This document shows, in pieces, positions 37,690 through 47,513 of a stretch of DNA of 64,000 bases (its first letter is position 1; each line of letters begins with the position of its first letter). This DNA is from Bacteroidales bacterium (GTDB taxonomy: Bacteria > Bacteroidota > Bacteroidia > Bacteroidales > UBA10428): positions 1 to 64,000 of the forward strand of contig JAFGIP010000067.1 in the NCBI GenBank assembly GCA_016929525.1, given 5' to 3'. A model generated the notes under the pieces. That model made no database searches. It was given only the letters and a program-made list of their open reading frames with translations, and was not told the origin of the DNA. The position numbers and the translations under genes are program-made.

Positions 37690-39111
37690 CTACTTCATAA
37701 TAAATTCATGTACGCTGTTAGCTGCTTTTCTGCCTGCCATTATTGCTCTTACCACCAAACTTGCTCCGGAAACAGCGTCGCCTGTAGCAAAAACTTTATC
37801 CGCGACTGTTTTATTATTCTTATCAATAAGTATATTTCCTTTCTGATCGAATTTAAGGTTTAATTCTTTTGCCAATCCCTCATGCACACAATGAACAAAA
37901 CCCATTGAAAGCAATACCAGCCCGGCATTAATTATTCTTTTTGAACCGGGTTTTTCAACCATACTGAATTTACCATTATTACTTATCCAGTCTACTTCAA
38001 CAACTTCGACACCTTTTACATTTCCGTCTTTATCGCTAATCAATCTTTTTGTGTTCAGGTTCCATTCTCTTTCACACCCTTCTTCATGTGATGATGATGT
38101 CCGTAATGTATTAGCCCAATATGGCCAGGGATTATTTGCCTCCCTTTCCTGAGGTGGTTTTGGTAATATTTCAATTTGCCTTACACTTTTTGCCCCATGA
38201 CGCATCGAAGTACCCACACAGTCGGAGCCGGTATCGCCTCCTCCAATTACCAGAACATTCTTGCCTTTTGCAGAAATTCGATCTTTACCGCTAAAATTTA
38301 CACCTGCAGTTACACGATTTTGTTGTGTCAGGAACTCCATAGCGAAATGTACTCCTTTAAGTTCACGGCCTTCAACCTGTAAATCGCGTGGTTGCATTGC
38401 TCCAATTGCCAATACCACAGCATCGTTTTCTTTAAGGAGCTGATCTCCTTTCACATCGTATCCGACATGGCAGTTGGTCTTAATATTTAACCCTTCCTGG
38501 GTAAGAATATTTACACGTCGGTCGATAACGTTTTTATTTAGTTTGAAATCGGGTATTCCATAACGTAAAAGTCCTCCGACAGCTTCATCTTTTTCATATA
38601 AAGTAACCGTATGACCCCACTTATTCAAGAGGTCCGCACAGGCCATTCCTGCCGGTCCTGAGCCAATTACGGCAACCTTTTTACCTGTTTTTATTTTCGG
38701 AGGTTGTGGTATAATATATCCCATGGTGAAACCATGCTCTGCTGCAGAGCATTCATTTTCCCGAATGGTTACCGGTGTTTTATGAATATTCAGTGTACAC
38801 GCATGTTCACAGGGTGCCGGACAAATCCTGCCGGTAAACTCAGGAAAATTATTAGTTACATGCAGTATTTCAATAGCCTCTTTCCAGTCGCCCCTGTAAA
38901 TAGCATCCTGCCATTCAGGCATGTTATTCATCACCGGACAACCCCATTGACAAAATGGAACACCGCAGTCCATACAACGTGCAGCCTGATCCCTGCGATC
39001 TTTTTCATTAAGAGTTTGTTCAACTTCACTATAATCCTGTATGCGCTCATGTGCAGGACGGTATCCTGCATTTTTGCGATCTATTGTCATGAATCCTTTC
39101 GGGTCTGCCAT
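37690..39111 (-). CDS. gltD: Glutamate synthase (NADPH) small subunit
   Basis: 473 residues. N-terminal cysteines (CMDCGVPFCQWGCP, and CPAPCEHAC) bind two [4Fe-4S] clusters. FAD site: VAVIGSGPAGMACADLLNKWGH (GxGxxG); NADPH site: VLVIGGGDTGSDC. Ends with FATGDAVSGASLVVRAIMAGRKAA, the FAD ribityl contact. It supplies electrons to GltB for converting 2-oxoglutarate and glutamine to two glutamates. It lies 31 bp after gltB, in one operon. Confidence 0.96.
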   Translation of the reverse strand: MADPKGFMTIDRKNAGYRPAHERIQDYSEVEQTLNEKDRRDQAARCMDCGVPFCQWGCPVMNNMPEWQDAIYRGDWKEAIEILHVTNNFPEFTGRICPAPCEHACTLNIHKTPVTIRENECSAAEHGFTMGYIIPQPPKIKTGKKVAVIGSGPAGMACADLLNKWGHTVTLYEKDEAVGGLLRYGIPDFKLNKNVIDRRVNILTQEGLNIKTNCHVGYDVKGDQLLKENDAVVLAIGAMQPRDLQVEGRELKGVHFAMEFLTQQNRVTAGVNFSGKDRISAKGKNVLVIGGGDTGSDCVGTSMRHGAKSVRQIEILPKPPQEREANNPWPYWANTLRTSSSHEEGCEREWNLNTKRLISDKDGNVKGVEVVEVDWISNNGKFSMVEKPGSKRIINAGLVLLSMGFVHCVHEGLAKELNLKFDQKGNILIDKNNKTVADKVFATGDAVSGASLVVRAIMAGRKAANSVHEFIMK

Positions 39112-39142
39112 TTTATTTCTTTTATTACTTCTCTGCTAAATA

Positions 39143-42100
39143 TTAATATTGAAAATGCGGTTCGTCTTCAGTTTTTTCGATCTTGCTTTTAATCTGTTCA
39201 AGTTTTATCTCTTCCAGTATCTTCTTGTATTCAAACGGAATCACTTTCACGAATTTAAGCAAATACTCCTCCCAGTTCACGAGGATTTTCTCTGCCAGTA
39301 AACTGCCTGTATACTTATAATGATCACTGATCATGTTTTGCAGTTCGATCTCATCATCGCGATCAACCACCGGCCCCAATTCAACCATACCTTTATTACA
39401 GAAATAATCGAAGTTCCCTGAATGATCAAGTACATAAGCAATTCCTCCACTCATACCCGCAGCAAAGTTTCTTCCCGTTGTTCCCAACACTACTGTTCTT
39501 CCTCCTGTCATATATTCACAACAGTGATCACCAACACCTTCAACGACAGCTTTTGCTCCACTGTTTCTTACACAAAAACGCTCTCCAGCTACCCCTTTTA
39601 TATATGCTTCACCGCTTGTTGCTCCGTACAGAACCGTATTACCAATAATTATGTTCTTTTCAGGTGCGAAAGTAGATCCTGCCGGAGGAACCACAATAAT
39701 TCTACCTCCCGATAACCCTTTACCCAAATAATCATTTGAATCTCCTTCAAGCGTGAAATTAACTCCATATGTCAGGAATGCACCAAAACTTTGTCCTGCA
39801 GAACCTTTAAACTTACAGTTTAAAGTACTGTCAGGCAACCCCTGAGGCCCATGAAGCTTAACTATTTCACCTGAAAGCATTGCCCCAACTGTTCTGTCTG
39901 TATTAAATATAGGATGTGTTATCCAGATTTTTTGTTTACTTCTAATAGCCTTATTTCCGTGTTTGATAAGCTCTTTATCCAGTACCTCTGAAATTTTATG
40001 CTTTTGCAAACAAGTGCAATGTGTTGCATATATTTCAGCTTCGCGTGGCTTGTATAATATTTTTGATAAATCAACCAATTTACTTTTCCAGTGTTCTATA
40101 TCAGTACGTTTTTCAAGCAGATCGGTGCGTCCGACCAGATCGTCGAATTTTCGGATACCCAATTCAGCCATTATTTCTCTAACTTCCTGTGCAACAAATC
40201 TGAAATAGTTTACTACATATTCTGATTTACCGATAAATCTTTTCCTTAATTCGGGATTTTGTGTAGCAACACCAACAGGACATGTATTCAGATGACACTT
40301 GCGCATCATAATACAACCCAGGACTATTAATGCTGTTGTTGCAAATCCGAATTCTTCAGCCCCCAATAATGCCGCATATACAACATCGCGTCCTGTTTTA
40401 ATCTGCCCATCGGTTTGAAGACGCACCCTGTCGCGAAGGTTATTCATAACCAACGTTTGTTGTACTTCTGATATTCCAAGTTCCATAGGTAGACCTGCAT
40501 GTTTAATTGAACTTGCCGGACTTGCCCCTGTGCCCCCTTCAGCTCCACTAATGGTTATGCTATCGGCATATGCTTTTGCGACTCCTGCTGCGACTGTTCC
40601 AACACCCCTCTCAGAAACAAGTTTTACACTGATCTTTGCGTTCGGATTTGTGCATTTCAAATCGAAAATAAGCTGTGCAAGATCTTCGATTGAATAAATA
40701 TCGTGGTGTGGAGGAGGTGATATCAGTGTAATTCCGGGTGTACTATTCCTGATCTTACCAATAATTTTATCAATTTTATGACCGGGTAACTGACCTCCTT
40801 CACCTGGTTTTGCCCCCTGTGCGATTTTTATCTGGATCTCGTCTGCATTTACCAGGTAATTTGTAGTTACTCCAAACCTTCCTGATGCAACCTGTTTTAT
40901 AGCACTTCGGGCAGAAGTCCCGTCAGGACGAGGTTTAAATCTCTCCGGATCTTCCCCGCCTTCACCTGTATTACTCTTACCTCCCAATTTATTCATTGCA
41001 ATAGCCAAAGCTTCATGAGCTTCTTTACTTATTGAGCCAAAAGACATTGCCCCTGTAACAAAACGCCTTGTAATTTCTTCAACAGATTCAACCTGATCAA
41101 CCGGAATCGGAGTACTTTTCTTCAGGTTTACACAACCACGCAGGAACATGGGTTTTCTGTTTTGCTCATCAATAAGGTTGCTGAATTCCTTATATTTTTC
41201 ATAACTGTTAACATGTGTAGCCCATTGCAGTAAACCAATGGATTCAGGATTCCATCCATGTTTTTCACCATCATTCCGATAATGATATATCCCGGATGAA
41301 TGCAGCCTGTTTAATGACCTAACGTCTGGCTCGAATGCCTCCCTGTGAGTTATCAGTGCTTCTTCTGCTATTTCATCCAAACCTATACCCCCAATTCGTG
41401 AATCGGTACCATTGAAATATTTATCAATGAATTTCTCATTTAATCCAATTGCCTCATACATCTGTGATCCATGGTAGCTACGTAAAGTTGAAATACCCAT
41501 TTTAGAGAGTATTTTCAATAATCCTTTACTGACTGCCTTTATAAAATTCTCACGTGCTACAACATATTCATGTTTAATATTTCCTTTTAAGCATTCATCC
41601 TCAATTATTGCATAAGCTACATACGGATTAATCATACTTGCACCATAACCTATCAGTAACGCAAAGTGATTAACTTCACGTGCTTCTGCAGTTTCAAGAA
41701 CCACAGCAACCCGCATACGTTTCTTTGTCTTTATAAGATGGTGATGTACTGCTGAAGTTGCTAATAATGAAGGTATAGGAGCTTTGTCTTTTGAGATTCC
41801 ACGATCAGTTAGAATGATAAAATTAATTCCATCATCTACGGCTTTTTCAGCCTTTAGACAAATATCTTCAAGAGCCATCTCAAGAGCTTTACCTGAACCT
41901 TTGCCACTTGCAGGAAACAGTATAGGTATATCGACATGCAAGAAATTCTCTTCTTTCAGGTTTCTGAGCTTGTTCAGATTTGTATTTGAAACAAGAGGTG
42001 AATTATACTTAATGAGCTTACACTGGCTACTTGATTCAATAAGAAGGTTTTTTGAAACCGAACCAATATAATAAGTAAGTGCCATTACCAATCCTTCACG

Positions 42101-43687
42101 AATAGGATCAATCGGAGGATTGGTCACCTGTGCAAAGAGTTGCTTAAAGTAATTAAAGAGCCTTTGTGGCATTTCTGAAAAGAGTGCAAGAGGTGTATCA
42201 TTACCCATTGAAGAAACCGGTTCCTGTCCGTCGTTTGCCATGGGTTTTAAAATCGCTTCAATGTCTTCTTTGGTATACCCGAATGTTTTAAGGTATTTTA
42301 AAAAATCTTCCCCCAGTGTTGTAGGTACTCGTTGTTTAACCTTTATATCCTCAAGTTCAACTCTGTTTTCTGCCAGCCATTGTGCATAAGGATTTCTTTC
42401 GGTAAGTTTCTTTTTTACCTCTTCATCTGGAACAATAATTCCCATTTTTGTATCAACCAGCAATATTTTACCCGGACGTAAACGTCCTTTTTCACTTACA
42501 TTTTCATCCGGGAATATTTGAACCCCTACTTCAGAACCCATTACAATTATATCATCTTTAGTAATGACATATCTGGATGGCCGTAATCCGTTCCTGTCAA
42601 GCGTGCCCCCAATATATCTGCCATCGCTGAATACAATAGAAGCTGGTCCGTCCCAGGGTTCCATCAACGTTGACTGATACTCATAATATGCTTTCAGGCT
42701 CGGTGGAATCGGGTTTTTATCATTCCACGACTCAGGAATTAGCATGCTGAGTGCCTGTGGAATTGATTTTCCTGTCAGCACCAGAAATTCCAATACATTA
42801 TCAAACGATGCCGAATCGCTCTTATTGGGTTCAATTACAGGAAACAGCTTCTCAAGGTCTTCGCCGAATAATTCTGTTTTCATTATTGACTCCCTTGCAG
42901 ACATCCACAAGCGATTACCTTTTACTGTGTTAATCTCTCCGTTATGCGCCACATAGCGGAAAGGCTGGGCCAGATCCCATGTCGGGAACGTGTTTGTTGA
43001 AAAGCGTGAGTGAACCAGGGCAATAGCACTCTTAATAAGCGGATCTTTTAAATCAATAAAATATCTTCCAACCTGATCAGGGGTCAACATCCCCTTGTAA
43101 ATGAACACCTTTGATGAAAGACTGGGTATATAAAAAGCTTCCTTATCTTTTAATTTTGATTCACGAACTTTCTTTTCAGCCTGCTTGCGTGCAATGTATA
43201 GTTTCCTTTCGAGTTCATCCTGTTCAGCAAAATTTCCTGAAACAAATACCTGCTTTATACATGGTTCGGTTGACCGGGAAATATCACCCAAAACAGAGCT
43301 ATCAACTTTTACATCGATATAATCCAACAAATCAAGTCCTTCTTCGATTAAGGTATCAATCAATATTTGCTCTATTGCCTTCTGCTTTTTTGGATCTTTA
43401 GGAAGAAATACCAGTCCTGAGCCATATTTACCTTCTTCCGGAATTTCCATTCCTTTTGCCATATAGAAAGAGTGGGGCAACTGAATTAAAATGCCGGCGC
43501 CATCACCCGATATATTATCAGCACTTTCGGCACCACGGTGTGTCATATTCACCAACACTTCAATCCCTTTTTTAATAATATCATGCGATTTCACCCCCTT
43601 AATCTGGGTTACAAAGCCAATACCACAGCTGTCATGTTCATTTTCCGGATCGTATAATCCCTGAACCTTTGGAAATCCTTTTACCAT
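39143..43687 (-). CDS. gltB: Glutamate synthase (NADPH) large subunit
   Basis: 1514 residues, standard for bacterial GOGAT. Cys21 (HDSCGIGF) is the N-terminal nucleophile after removal of a 20-residue propeptide, in the type II amidotransferase domain (to about 400). The FMN synthase domain (about 850-1200) contains GAKPGEGGQLPGHK and GGTGASPASSIKHAGLP, followed by CIMMRKCHLNTCPVGVATQ, the [3Fe-4S] cysteines. The C-terminal beta-helix domain (GXXG repeats) follows. It forms the GltBD complex. The hairpin at 43728-43752 lies 40 bp before the start codon. Confidence 0.97.
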   Translation of the reverse strand: MVKGFPKVQGLYDPENEHDSCGIGFVTQIKGVKSHDIIKKGIEVLVNMTHRGAESADNISGDGAGILIQLPHSFYMAKGMEIPEEGKYGSGLVFLPKDPKKQKAIEQILIDTLIEEGLDLLDYIDVKVDSSVLGDISRSTEPCIKQVFVSGNFAEQDELERKLYIARKQAEKKVRESKLKDKEAFYIPSLSSKVFIYKGMLTPDQVGRYFIDLKDPLIKSAIALVHSRFSTNTFPTWDLAQPFRYVAHNGEINTVKGNRLWMSARESIMKTELFGEDLEKLFPVIEPNKSDSASFDNVLEFLVLTGKSIPQALSMLIPESWNDKNPIPPSLKAYYEYQSTLMEPWDGPASIVFSDGRYIGGTLDRNGLRPSRYVITKDDIIVMGSEVGVQIFPDENVSEKGRLRPGKILLVDTKMGIIVPDEEVKKKLTERNPYAQWLAENRVELEDIKVKQRVPTTLGEDFLKYLKTFGYTKEDIEAILKPMANDGQEPVSSMGNDTPLALFSEMPQRLFNYFKQLFAQVTNPPIDPIREGLVMALTYYIGSVSKNLLIESSSQCKLIKYNSPLVSNTNLNKLRNLKEENFLHVDIPILFPASGKGSGKALEMALEDICLKAEKAVDDGINFIILTDRGISKDKAPIPSLLATSAVHHHLIKTKKRMRVAVVLETAEAREVNHFALLIGYGASMINPYVAYAIIEDECLKGNIKHEYVVARENFIKAVSKGLLKILSKMGISTLRSYHGSQMYEAIGLNEKFIDKYFNGTDSRIGGIGLDEIAEEALITHREAFEPDVRSLNRLHSSGIYHYRNDGEKHGWNPESIGLLQWATHVNSYEKYKEFSNLIDEQNRKPMFLRGCVNLKKSTPIPVDQVESVEEITRRFVTGAMSFGSISKEAHEALAIAMNKLGGKSNTGEGGEDPERFKPRPDGTSARSAIKQVASGRFGVTTNYLVNADEIQIKIAQGAKPGEGGQLPGHKIDKIIGKIRNSTPGITLISPPPHHDIYSIEDLAQLIFDLKCTNPNAKISVKLVSERGVGTVAAGVAKAYADSITISGAEGGTGASPASSIKHAGLPMELGISEVQQTLVMNNLRDRVRLQTDGQIKTGRDVVYAALLGAEEFGFATTALIVLGCIMMRKCHLNTCPVGVATQNPELRKRFIGKSEYVVNYFRFVAQEVREIMAELGIRKFDDLVGRTDLLEKRTDIEHWKSKLVDLSKILYKPREAEIYATHCTCLQKHKISEVLDKELIKHGNKAIRSKQKIWITHPIFNTDRTVGAMLSGEIVKLHGPQGLPDSTLNCKFKGSAGQSFGAFLTYGVNFTLEGDSNDYLGKGLSGGRIIVVPPAGSTFAPEKNIIIGNTVLYGATSGEAYIKGVAGERFCVRNSGAKAVVEGVGDHCCEYMTGGRTVVLGTTGRNFAAGMSGGIAYVLDHSGNFDYFCNKGMVELGPVVDRDDEIELQNMISDHYKYTGSLLAEKILVNWEEYLLKFVKVIPFEYKKILEEIKLEQIKSKIEKTEDEPHFQY

Positions 43688-43727
43688 CGTTATGATATTT
43701 TCTGTACTAACCGAAATATTATAAAAA

Positions 43728-43752
43728 AGCCATTCTACTTTTAAGAATGGCT
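43728..43752 (-). terminator. Hairpin with T-tract, 40 bp before gltB
   Basis: AGCCATTCT and AGAATGGCT pair as 9 perfect bp around ACTTTTA; on the minus strand the hairpin is followed by TTTTTTATAAT. It could end transcripts from the citrate synthase gene 196 bp upstream or act as an attenuator in the gltB leader. See finding. Confidence 0.65.
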
Positions 43753-43855
43753 AATATATAGTTAACGTATAAACCATCCTCATGGAATAATTTTATTATT
43801 TATTGATAAATCCTTCTTATTCATTCTCTATTTATAATGGGTGTCTTTGAGTCAG

Positions 43856-43863
43856 CAAAGATA
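43856..43863 (-). promoter_or_regulatory. -7 box TATCTTTG upstream of the gltB leader hairpin
   Basis: Exact TAnnTTTG match on the minus strand, 104 bp before the hairpin. No TTG lies 17-23 bp upstream; only a weak TTTCTG is in the -33 area. If active, the transcript would pass the hairpin before gltB. Confidence 0.35.
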
Positions 43864-43947
43864 GAACAATTATTCCTTACAGAAAAGAATGTTAACACAA
43901 TTTTATATTTATAACATTAAAATGCATAAATATGTATATTTAGAATC

Positions 43948-45291
43948 TTATCTGTTCTCAAGTGGTTCATAATCTGTTCTTCCGAATACATTTTTATATG
44001 CAGGACGAATTATTCTTTTTGAAGAAAAAGTAATTTCCTCCAAACGATGTGCACACCAACCGGCAATTCTTGACACGGCAAATATCGCAGTATAAATTTC
44101 TTTCGGAATATCTATACATCGATAAACAAATCCAGAATAAAAGTCAACATTTGGTGCAATTACCTTTACGTTATCAGAACCTTTGAACCTTGCGAATACC
44201 TCTGGTGACAAATCTTCAATGGTTTCATAAAGTTCAAATTCATCCATTTTACCTTTCTCAGCTGCTAATTCTCTTGCCTTTTCCTTTAACAATATGGCAC
44301 GCGGATCTGATAATGTATAAATTGCATGCCCTATACCATAAATCTTCCCTGATCCGTCGCCGGCTTTACCCCTGAGTATTTTAAGTAAATATTCCGAAAG
44401 CTCGTTTTTATCCTTCCAGTCTTTAACATTCTTTTTAATATCTTTCATCATTTCAACCACCTGCAGATTGGCACCGCCATGCAAAGATCCTTTAAGTGAA
44501 CCGAGAGCAGCGGCAATAGCTGAATATGTGTCGGTTCCGGCAGAACTTACCAGCCTGGTGGTAAATGTAGAATTATTCCCACCACCATGTTCTGCATGTA
44601 AAACCAGGTTTAAATCAAGAATATCTGCTTCCAGCTTACTGTAATTTTCCCCTTTAAGCATATAAATAAAATTCTCTGCTGTACTCAACGCAGGATCAGG
44701 ATGATGAATAATTAATGATTTTCGCTGATATGAATGCCTGAATCCAAAATAAGAATAAGCTGTAATTACAGGGAATTTGGCAATCAGATCGAGCGACTGG
44801 CGCAATACATTCAAATGCGACTGATCCTCTGCATAATCGTCCACCGTGTACAGTACAAGTACAGAGCGTGCTAACATATTCATAATATTCTTACCCCGAA
44901 GGGAAAGGATCATGTTCTTCGTAAAATATTGCGGCAAATCCCTTAATCCAGCTAAGTAAGAAGAAAACTTTGTCAGTTCATCTTTTGTTGGTAATTTACC
45001 GGATAGGAGTAAAAAGACCGTTTCATCAAAACCATGTCTCCCGTCATTTTGAAATCCTTTAACAATATCGGCAATTTCAATTCCTCTGTAGTATAGTCTC
45101 CCGTGCGCCGGTTTTACTATATCTCCATCTTTTTCATATCCAACTACATCACCAATATTTGTAAGCCCGACGAGAACCCCTGATCCATCCTGGTTTCTAA
45201 GTCCGCGCTTAACATTATAAGTAGTAAATAACTCCTTGTCAATTTGCGAAGAGTTTACTGAATATTGATCCAGATGATTTAAAATATCCAT
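43948..45291 (-). CDS. gltA: Citrate synthase
   Basis: 447 residues. LHAEHGGGNNSTFTTRLV (active-site His region), YGIGHAIYTLSDPRA (second catalytic His) and APNVDFYSGFVY (catalytic Asp) are all present. It condenses oxaloacetate and acetyl-CoA, supplying citrate and then 2-oxoglutarate for the neighbouring glutamate synthase. A divergent N-terminal region of about 80 residues (YNVKRGLRNQDGSGVLVGLTN) is typical of this Bacteroidota lineage. The gene name is by function; it is separated from gltB by 260 bp. Confidence 0.93.
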   Translation of the reverse strand: MDILNHLDQYSVNSSQIDKELFTTYNVKRGLRNQDGSGVLVGLTNIGDVVGYEKDGDIVKPAHGRLYYRGIEIADIVKGFQNDGRHGFDETVFLLLSGKLPTKDELTKFSSYLAGLRDLPQYFTKNMILSLRGKNIMNMLARSVLVLYTVDDYAEDQSHLNVLRQSLDLIAKFPVITAYSYFGFRHSYQRKSLIIHHPDPALSTAENFIYMLKGENYSKLEADILDLNLVLHAEHGGGNNSTFTTRLVSSAGTDTYSAIAAALGSLKGSLHGGANLQVVEMMKDIKKNVKDWKDKNELSEYLLKILRGKAGDGSGKIYGIGHAIYTLSDPRAILLKEKARELAAEKGKMDEFELYETIEDLSPEVFARFKGSDNVKVIAPNVDFYSGFVYRCIDIPKEIYTAIFAVSRIAGWCAHRLEEITFSSKRIIRPAYKNVFGRTDYEPLENR

Positions 45292-45361
45292 AGTAATAAT
45301 TTTTTAATTTAGAATATACTGGTAATCCAACAATATGAATATGTATTTTTATTTGTGCGCC

Positions 45362-45369
45362 CAAAAATA
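45362..45369 (-). promoter_or_regulatory. -7 box TATTTTTG before citrate synthase
   Basis: Exact TAnnTTTG on the minus strand, 70 bp before the ATG at 45291, in the 131-bp gap after proA. No TTG -33 box at the right distance. Confidence 0.3.
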
Positions 45370-45422
45370 ATTGAAAATAATTAAGTTGCTAACCCATGTT
45401 TAATACAAACAATATTTTTGAT

Positions 45423-46676
45423 TTATTCTCTTATTTGTCCGTTACCAAAAACTATATATTTGGCAGATGTAAGCTCACGTAGTCCCATTGGTCCGCGTAC
45501 ATGAAGCTTTTGATTGCTAATGCCCATTTCTGCGCCAAGTCCGAATTCATTCCCATCTGTAAACCTAGTTGATGCGTTAATATAACAAGCAGCTGAATCG
45601 ACCTCATTAAGAAATCGCATACCATTGTTATAGTCATTGCTCACAATAGCGTCGCTATGATGTGAGCTATAGGTATTAATATGATCAATAGCTTCATCAA
45701 GTGAACTAACGACTTTTACAGACAGGATCAGATCGAGATACTCCGTACTCCAGTCTTCTTCTGTTGCCATTTTTATGCCCGTAAGAATCCCCATGGTTTT
45801 TTCACAACCTCTGAGTTCAACTCCAGCCTTATCATACTCAGTTTTTAATTTTGGCAATATATCTTCAGCAATTTTTTTATGAACCAGAAGTGTCTCCATG
45901 GCATTGCATACACCGGGTCGCTGAACTTTCGCATTATATGCTATCGATATGCCCATTTCAATATTGGCAAATTCATCAATATAGGTATGACAGATACCTA
46001 AATCATGTCGTATTACCGGTATTAATGAGTTCTCTTCAACAAACCGTATCAGGTTTAATCCTCCCCGAGGTATTATTATATCGATATAATCACGCATACG
46101 TAACATTTCTTTTACCGATTCCCGATCGGTATTTTCAATAACTTCAACAGCTGTTTCAGGCAATCCGGTATTTATAAGTCCTTTTTTAATAATTCCCGTA
46201 AGCGCCAGGTTTGAGTTAATAGCATCTGAACCTCCGCGTAATATTACTCCGTTAGCTGATTTTATAGTTAGTGCAGCAACTTCGACGCAAACGTTCGGTC
46301 TTGATTCAAATATAATTCCAACAACACCTAAAGGCATACGCATCTGACCAATTTTCAGTCCGTTTGGTACTGTATTCATACCTATTATCTCACCCACAGG
46401 ATCCTTTAAAGATATGACATCATGTAAAACCCTGATCATACCGTCAATTCTTTTGTCAGTTAGTTCCAACCTATCAAGAAATGCTTTTGTAAGTCCTTTT
46501 TCTCTTCCGTTATCAAGATCCTTTTTATTGGCTGCTTTAATGGCATTACGCTGAGAGTCTAATTCAGCTGCAATATTTAACAGTGCATTGTTCTTTTGCT
46601 CTGTATTCATCTTTACCAGTTGCCGTGATGCCAATTTTGCATTAATCCCTTTTTGTAAAATGGTTTTATTCATCAA
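45423..46676 (-). CDS. proA: Glutamate-5-semialdehyde dehydrogenase (gamma-glutamyl phosphate reductase)
   Basis: 417 residues. Catalytic Cys is in VQRPGVCNAMETLLVH. PLGVVGIIFESRPNV and ILRGGSDAINSN are ProA signatures, and ASTRFTDGNEFGLGAEMGISNQKLHVRGPMG is the C-terminal conserved block. It reduces gamma-glutamyl phosphate made by ProB to glutamate-5-semialdehyde, which cyclises toward proline or is transaminated to ornithine. It lies 12 bp after proB. Confidence 0.96.
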   Translation of the reverse strand: MMNKTILQKGINAKLASRQLVKMNTEQKNNALLNIAAELDSQRNAIKAANKKDLDNGREKGLTKAFLDRLELTDKRIDGMIRVLHDVISLKDPVGEIIGMNTVPNGLKIGQMRMPLGVVGIIFESRPNVCVEVAALTIKSANGVILRGGSDAINSNLALTGIIKKGLINTGLPETAVEVIENTDRESVKEMLRMRDYIDIIIPRGGLNLIRFVEENSLIPVIRHDLGICHTYIDEFANIEMGISIAYNAKVQRPGVCNAMETLLVHKKIAEDILPKLKTEYDKAGVELRGCEKTMGILTGIKMATEEDWSTEYLDLILSVKVVSSLDEAIDHINTYSSHHSDAIVSNDYNNGMRFLNEVDSAACYINASTRFTDGNEFGLGAEMGISNQKLHVRGPMGLRELTSAKYIVFGNGQIRE

Positions 46677-46688
46677 TACATTAATTTT

Positions 46689-47501
46689 TCAAGTTACCTT
46701 TTCATGATTCCTGGTTCTGAAGTGTGTCCCCACTTCTTTCCCTTCCAGCACATCAAATATTATTGAAGGATTATTACCGTTAGTAATCAGTGTATCTATA
46801 TTTGCTTCCAGACACATTTTAGCTGCAGAAATTTTTGTAATCATACCTCCTGTGCCAAAAGAAGTTGCTGTTCCCGATGCAATCTCTTCAATTTCTGGTG
46901 TGATAAAATCAACAGATCTGATTATTTCCGCACCGCTTTCTTTCTTAGGATCGGCAGAATATAGTCCGTCAATATCACTTAAAAGGATTAAAAGATCCGC
47001 TTCAATCAATCTTGAAACATCAGCCGAAAGCGTATCGTTGTCACCAAACTCTATTTCATCGGTTGAAATGGTGTCATTTTCATTGATAATCGGAATGATT
47101 CCCATTTTTATCAGTTTCATCAGTGTATTTTTAGCATTCTGATGACGACTTGGAATAGTCATAATATCTCGGGTCAAAAGCACCTGTGCAACAATCTGAT
47201 TATATTCTTCAAAAAATTTCTGATATATTTTTATAAGTTCAGCCTGTCCTATTGCAGCAAGGGCTTGTTTTTTAGCTAATTCCGTAGGTTTTTCATTCAA
47301 TCCTAACCTTCCTGCCCCGACACCTATTGCCCCGGATGAAACTAAAACAACTTCAAGATCACGATTACGAAGAGCGCTTAGTACATATGTCAATTCACCT
47401 ATTCGCTGAAAGTTTAATCTCCCATTTTGATAGCTCAGTGTTGAAGTTCCAACCTTGATTACTATTCTTTTCTTATATTTCAGACTCTCCCTGGAAAGCA
47501 T
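46689..47501 (-). CDS. proB: Glutamate 5-kinase, short form without PUA domain
   Basis: 270 residues. Amino-acid kinase motifs are intact: VIKVGTSTLS (Lys16, Gly18), VSSGAIGVGAGRL, NENDTIST, FGDNDTLSADVS and SFGTGGMITKISAA (nucleotide phosphate loop). The C-terminal PUA domain present in E. coli ProB (367 residues) is absent, so allosteric behaviour may differ. It phosphorylates glutamate for ProA. The upstream gene is a decayed paralogue; together they look like a tandem duplication. Confidence 0.94.
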   Translation of the reverse strand: MLSRESLKYKKRIVIKVGTSTLSYQNGRLNFQRIGELTYVLSALRNRDLEVVLVSSGAIGVGAGRLGLNEKPTELAKKQALAAIGQAELIKIYQKFFEEYNQIVAQVLLTRDIMTIPSRHQNAKNTLMKLIKMGIIPIINENDTISTDEIEFGDNDTLSADVSRLIEADLLILLSDIDGLYSADPKKESGAEIIRSVDFITPEIEEIASGTATSFGTGGMITKISAAKMCLEANIDTLITNGNNPSIIFDVLEGKEVGTHFRTRNHEKVT

Positions 47502-47513
47502 ATATCAATTATT

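Noticed and set aside
39422-39715. Open frame of 97 codons on the plus strand inside gltB
   Set aside because: It lies opposite conserved GltB coding sequence, has a Cys/Ser/Thr-rich composition typical of a shadow frame, and no promoter or family features.
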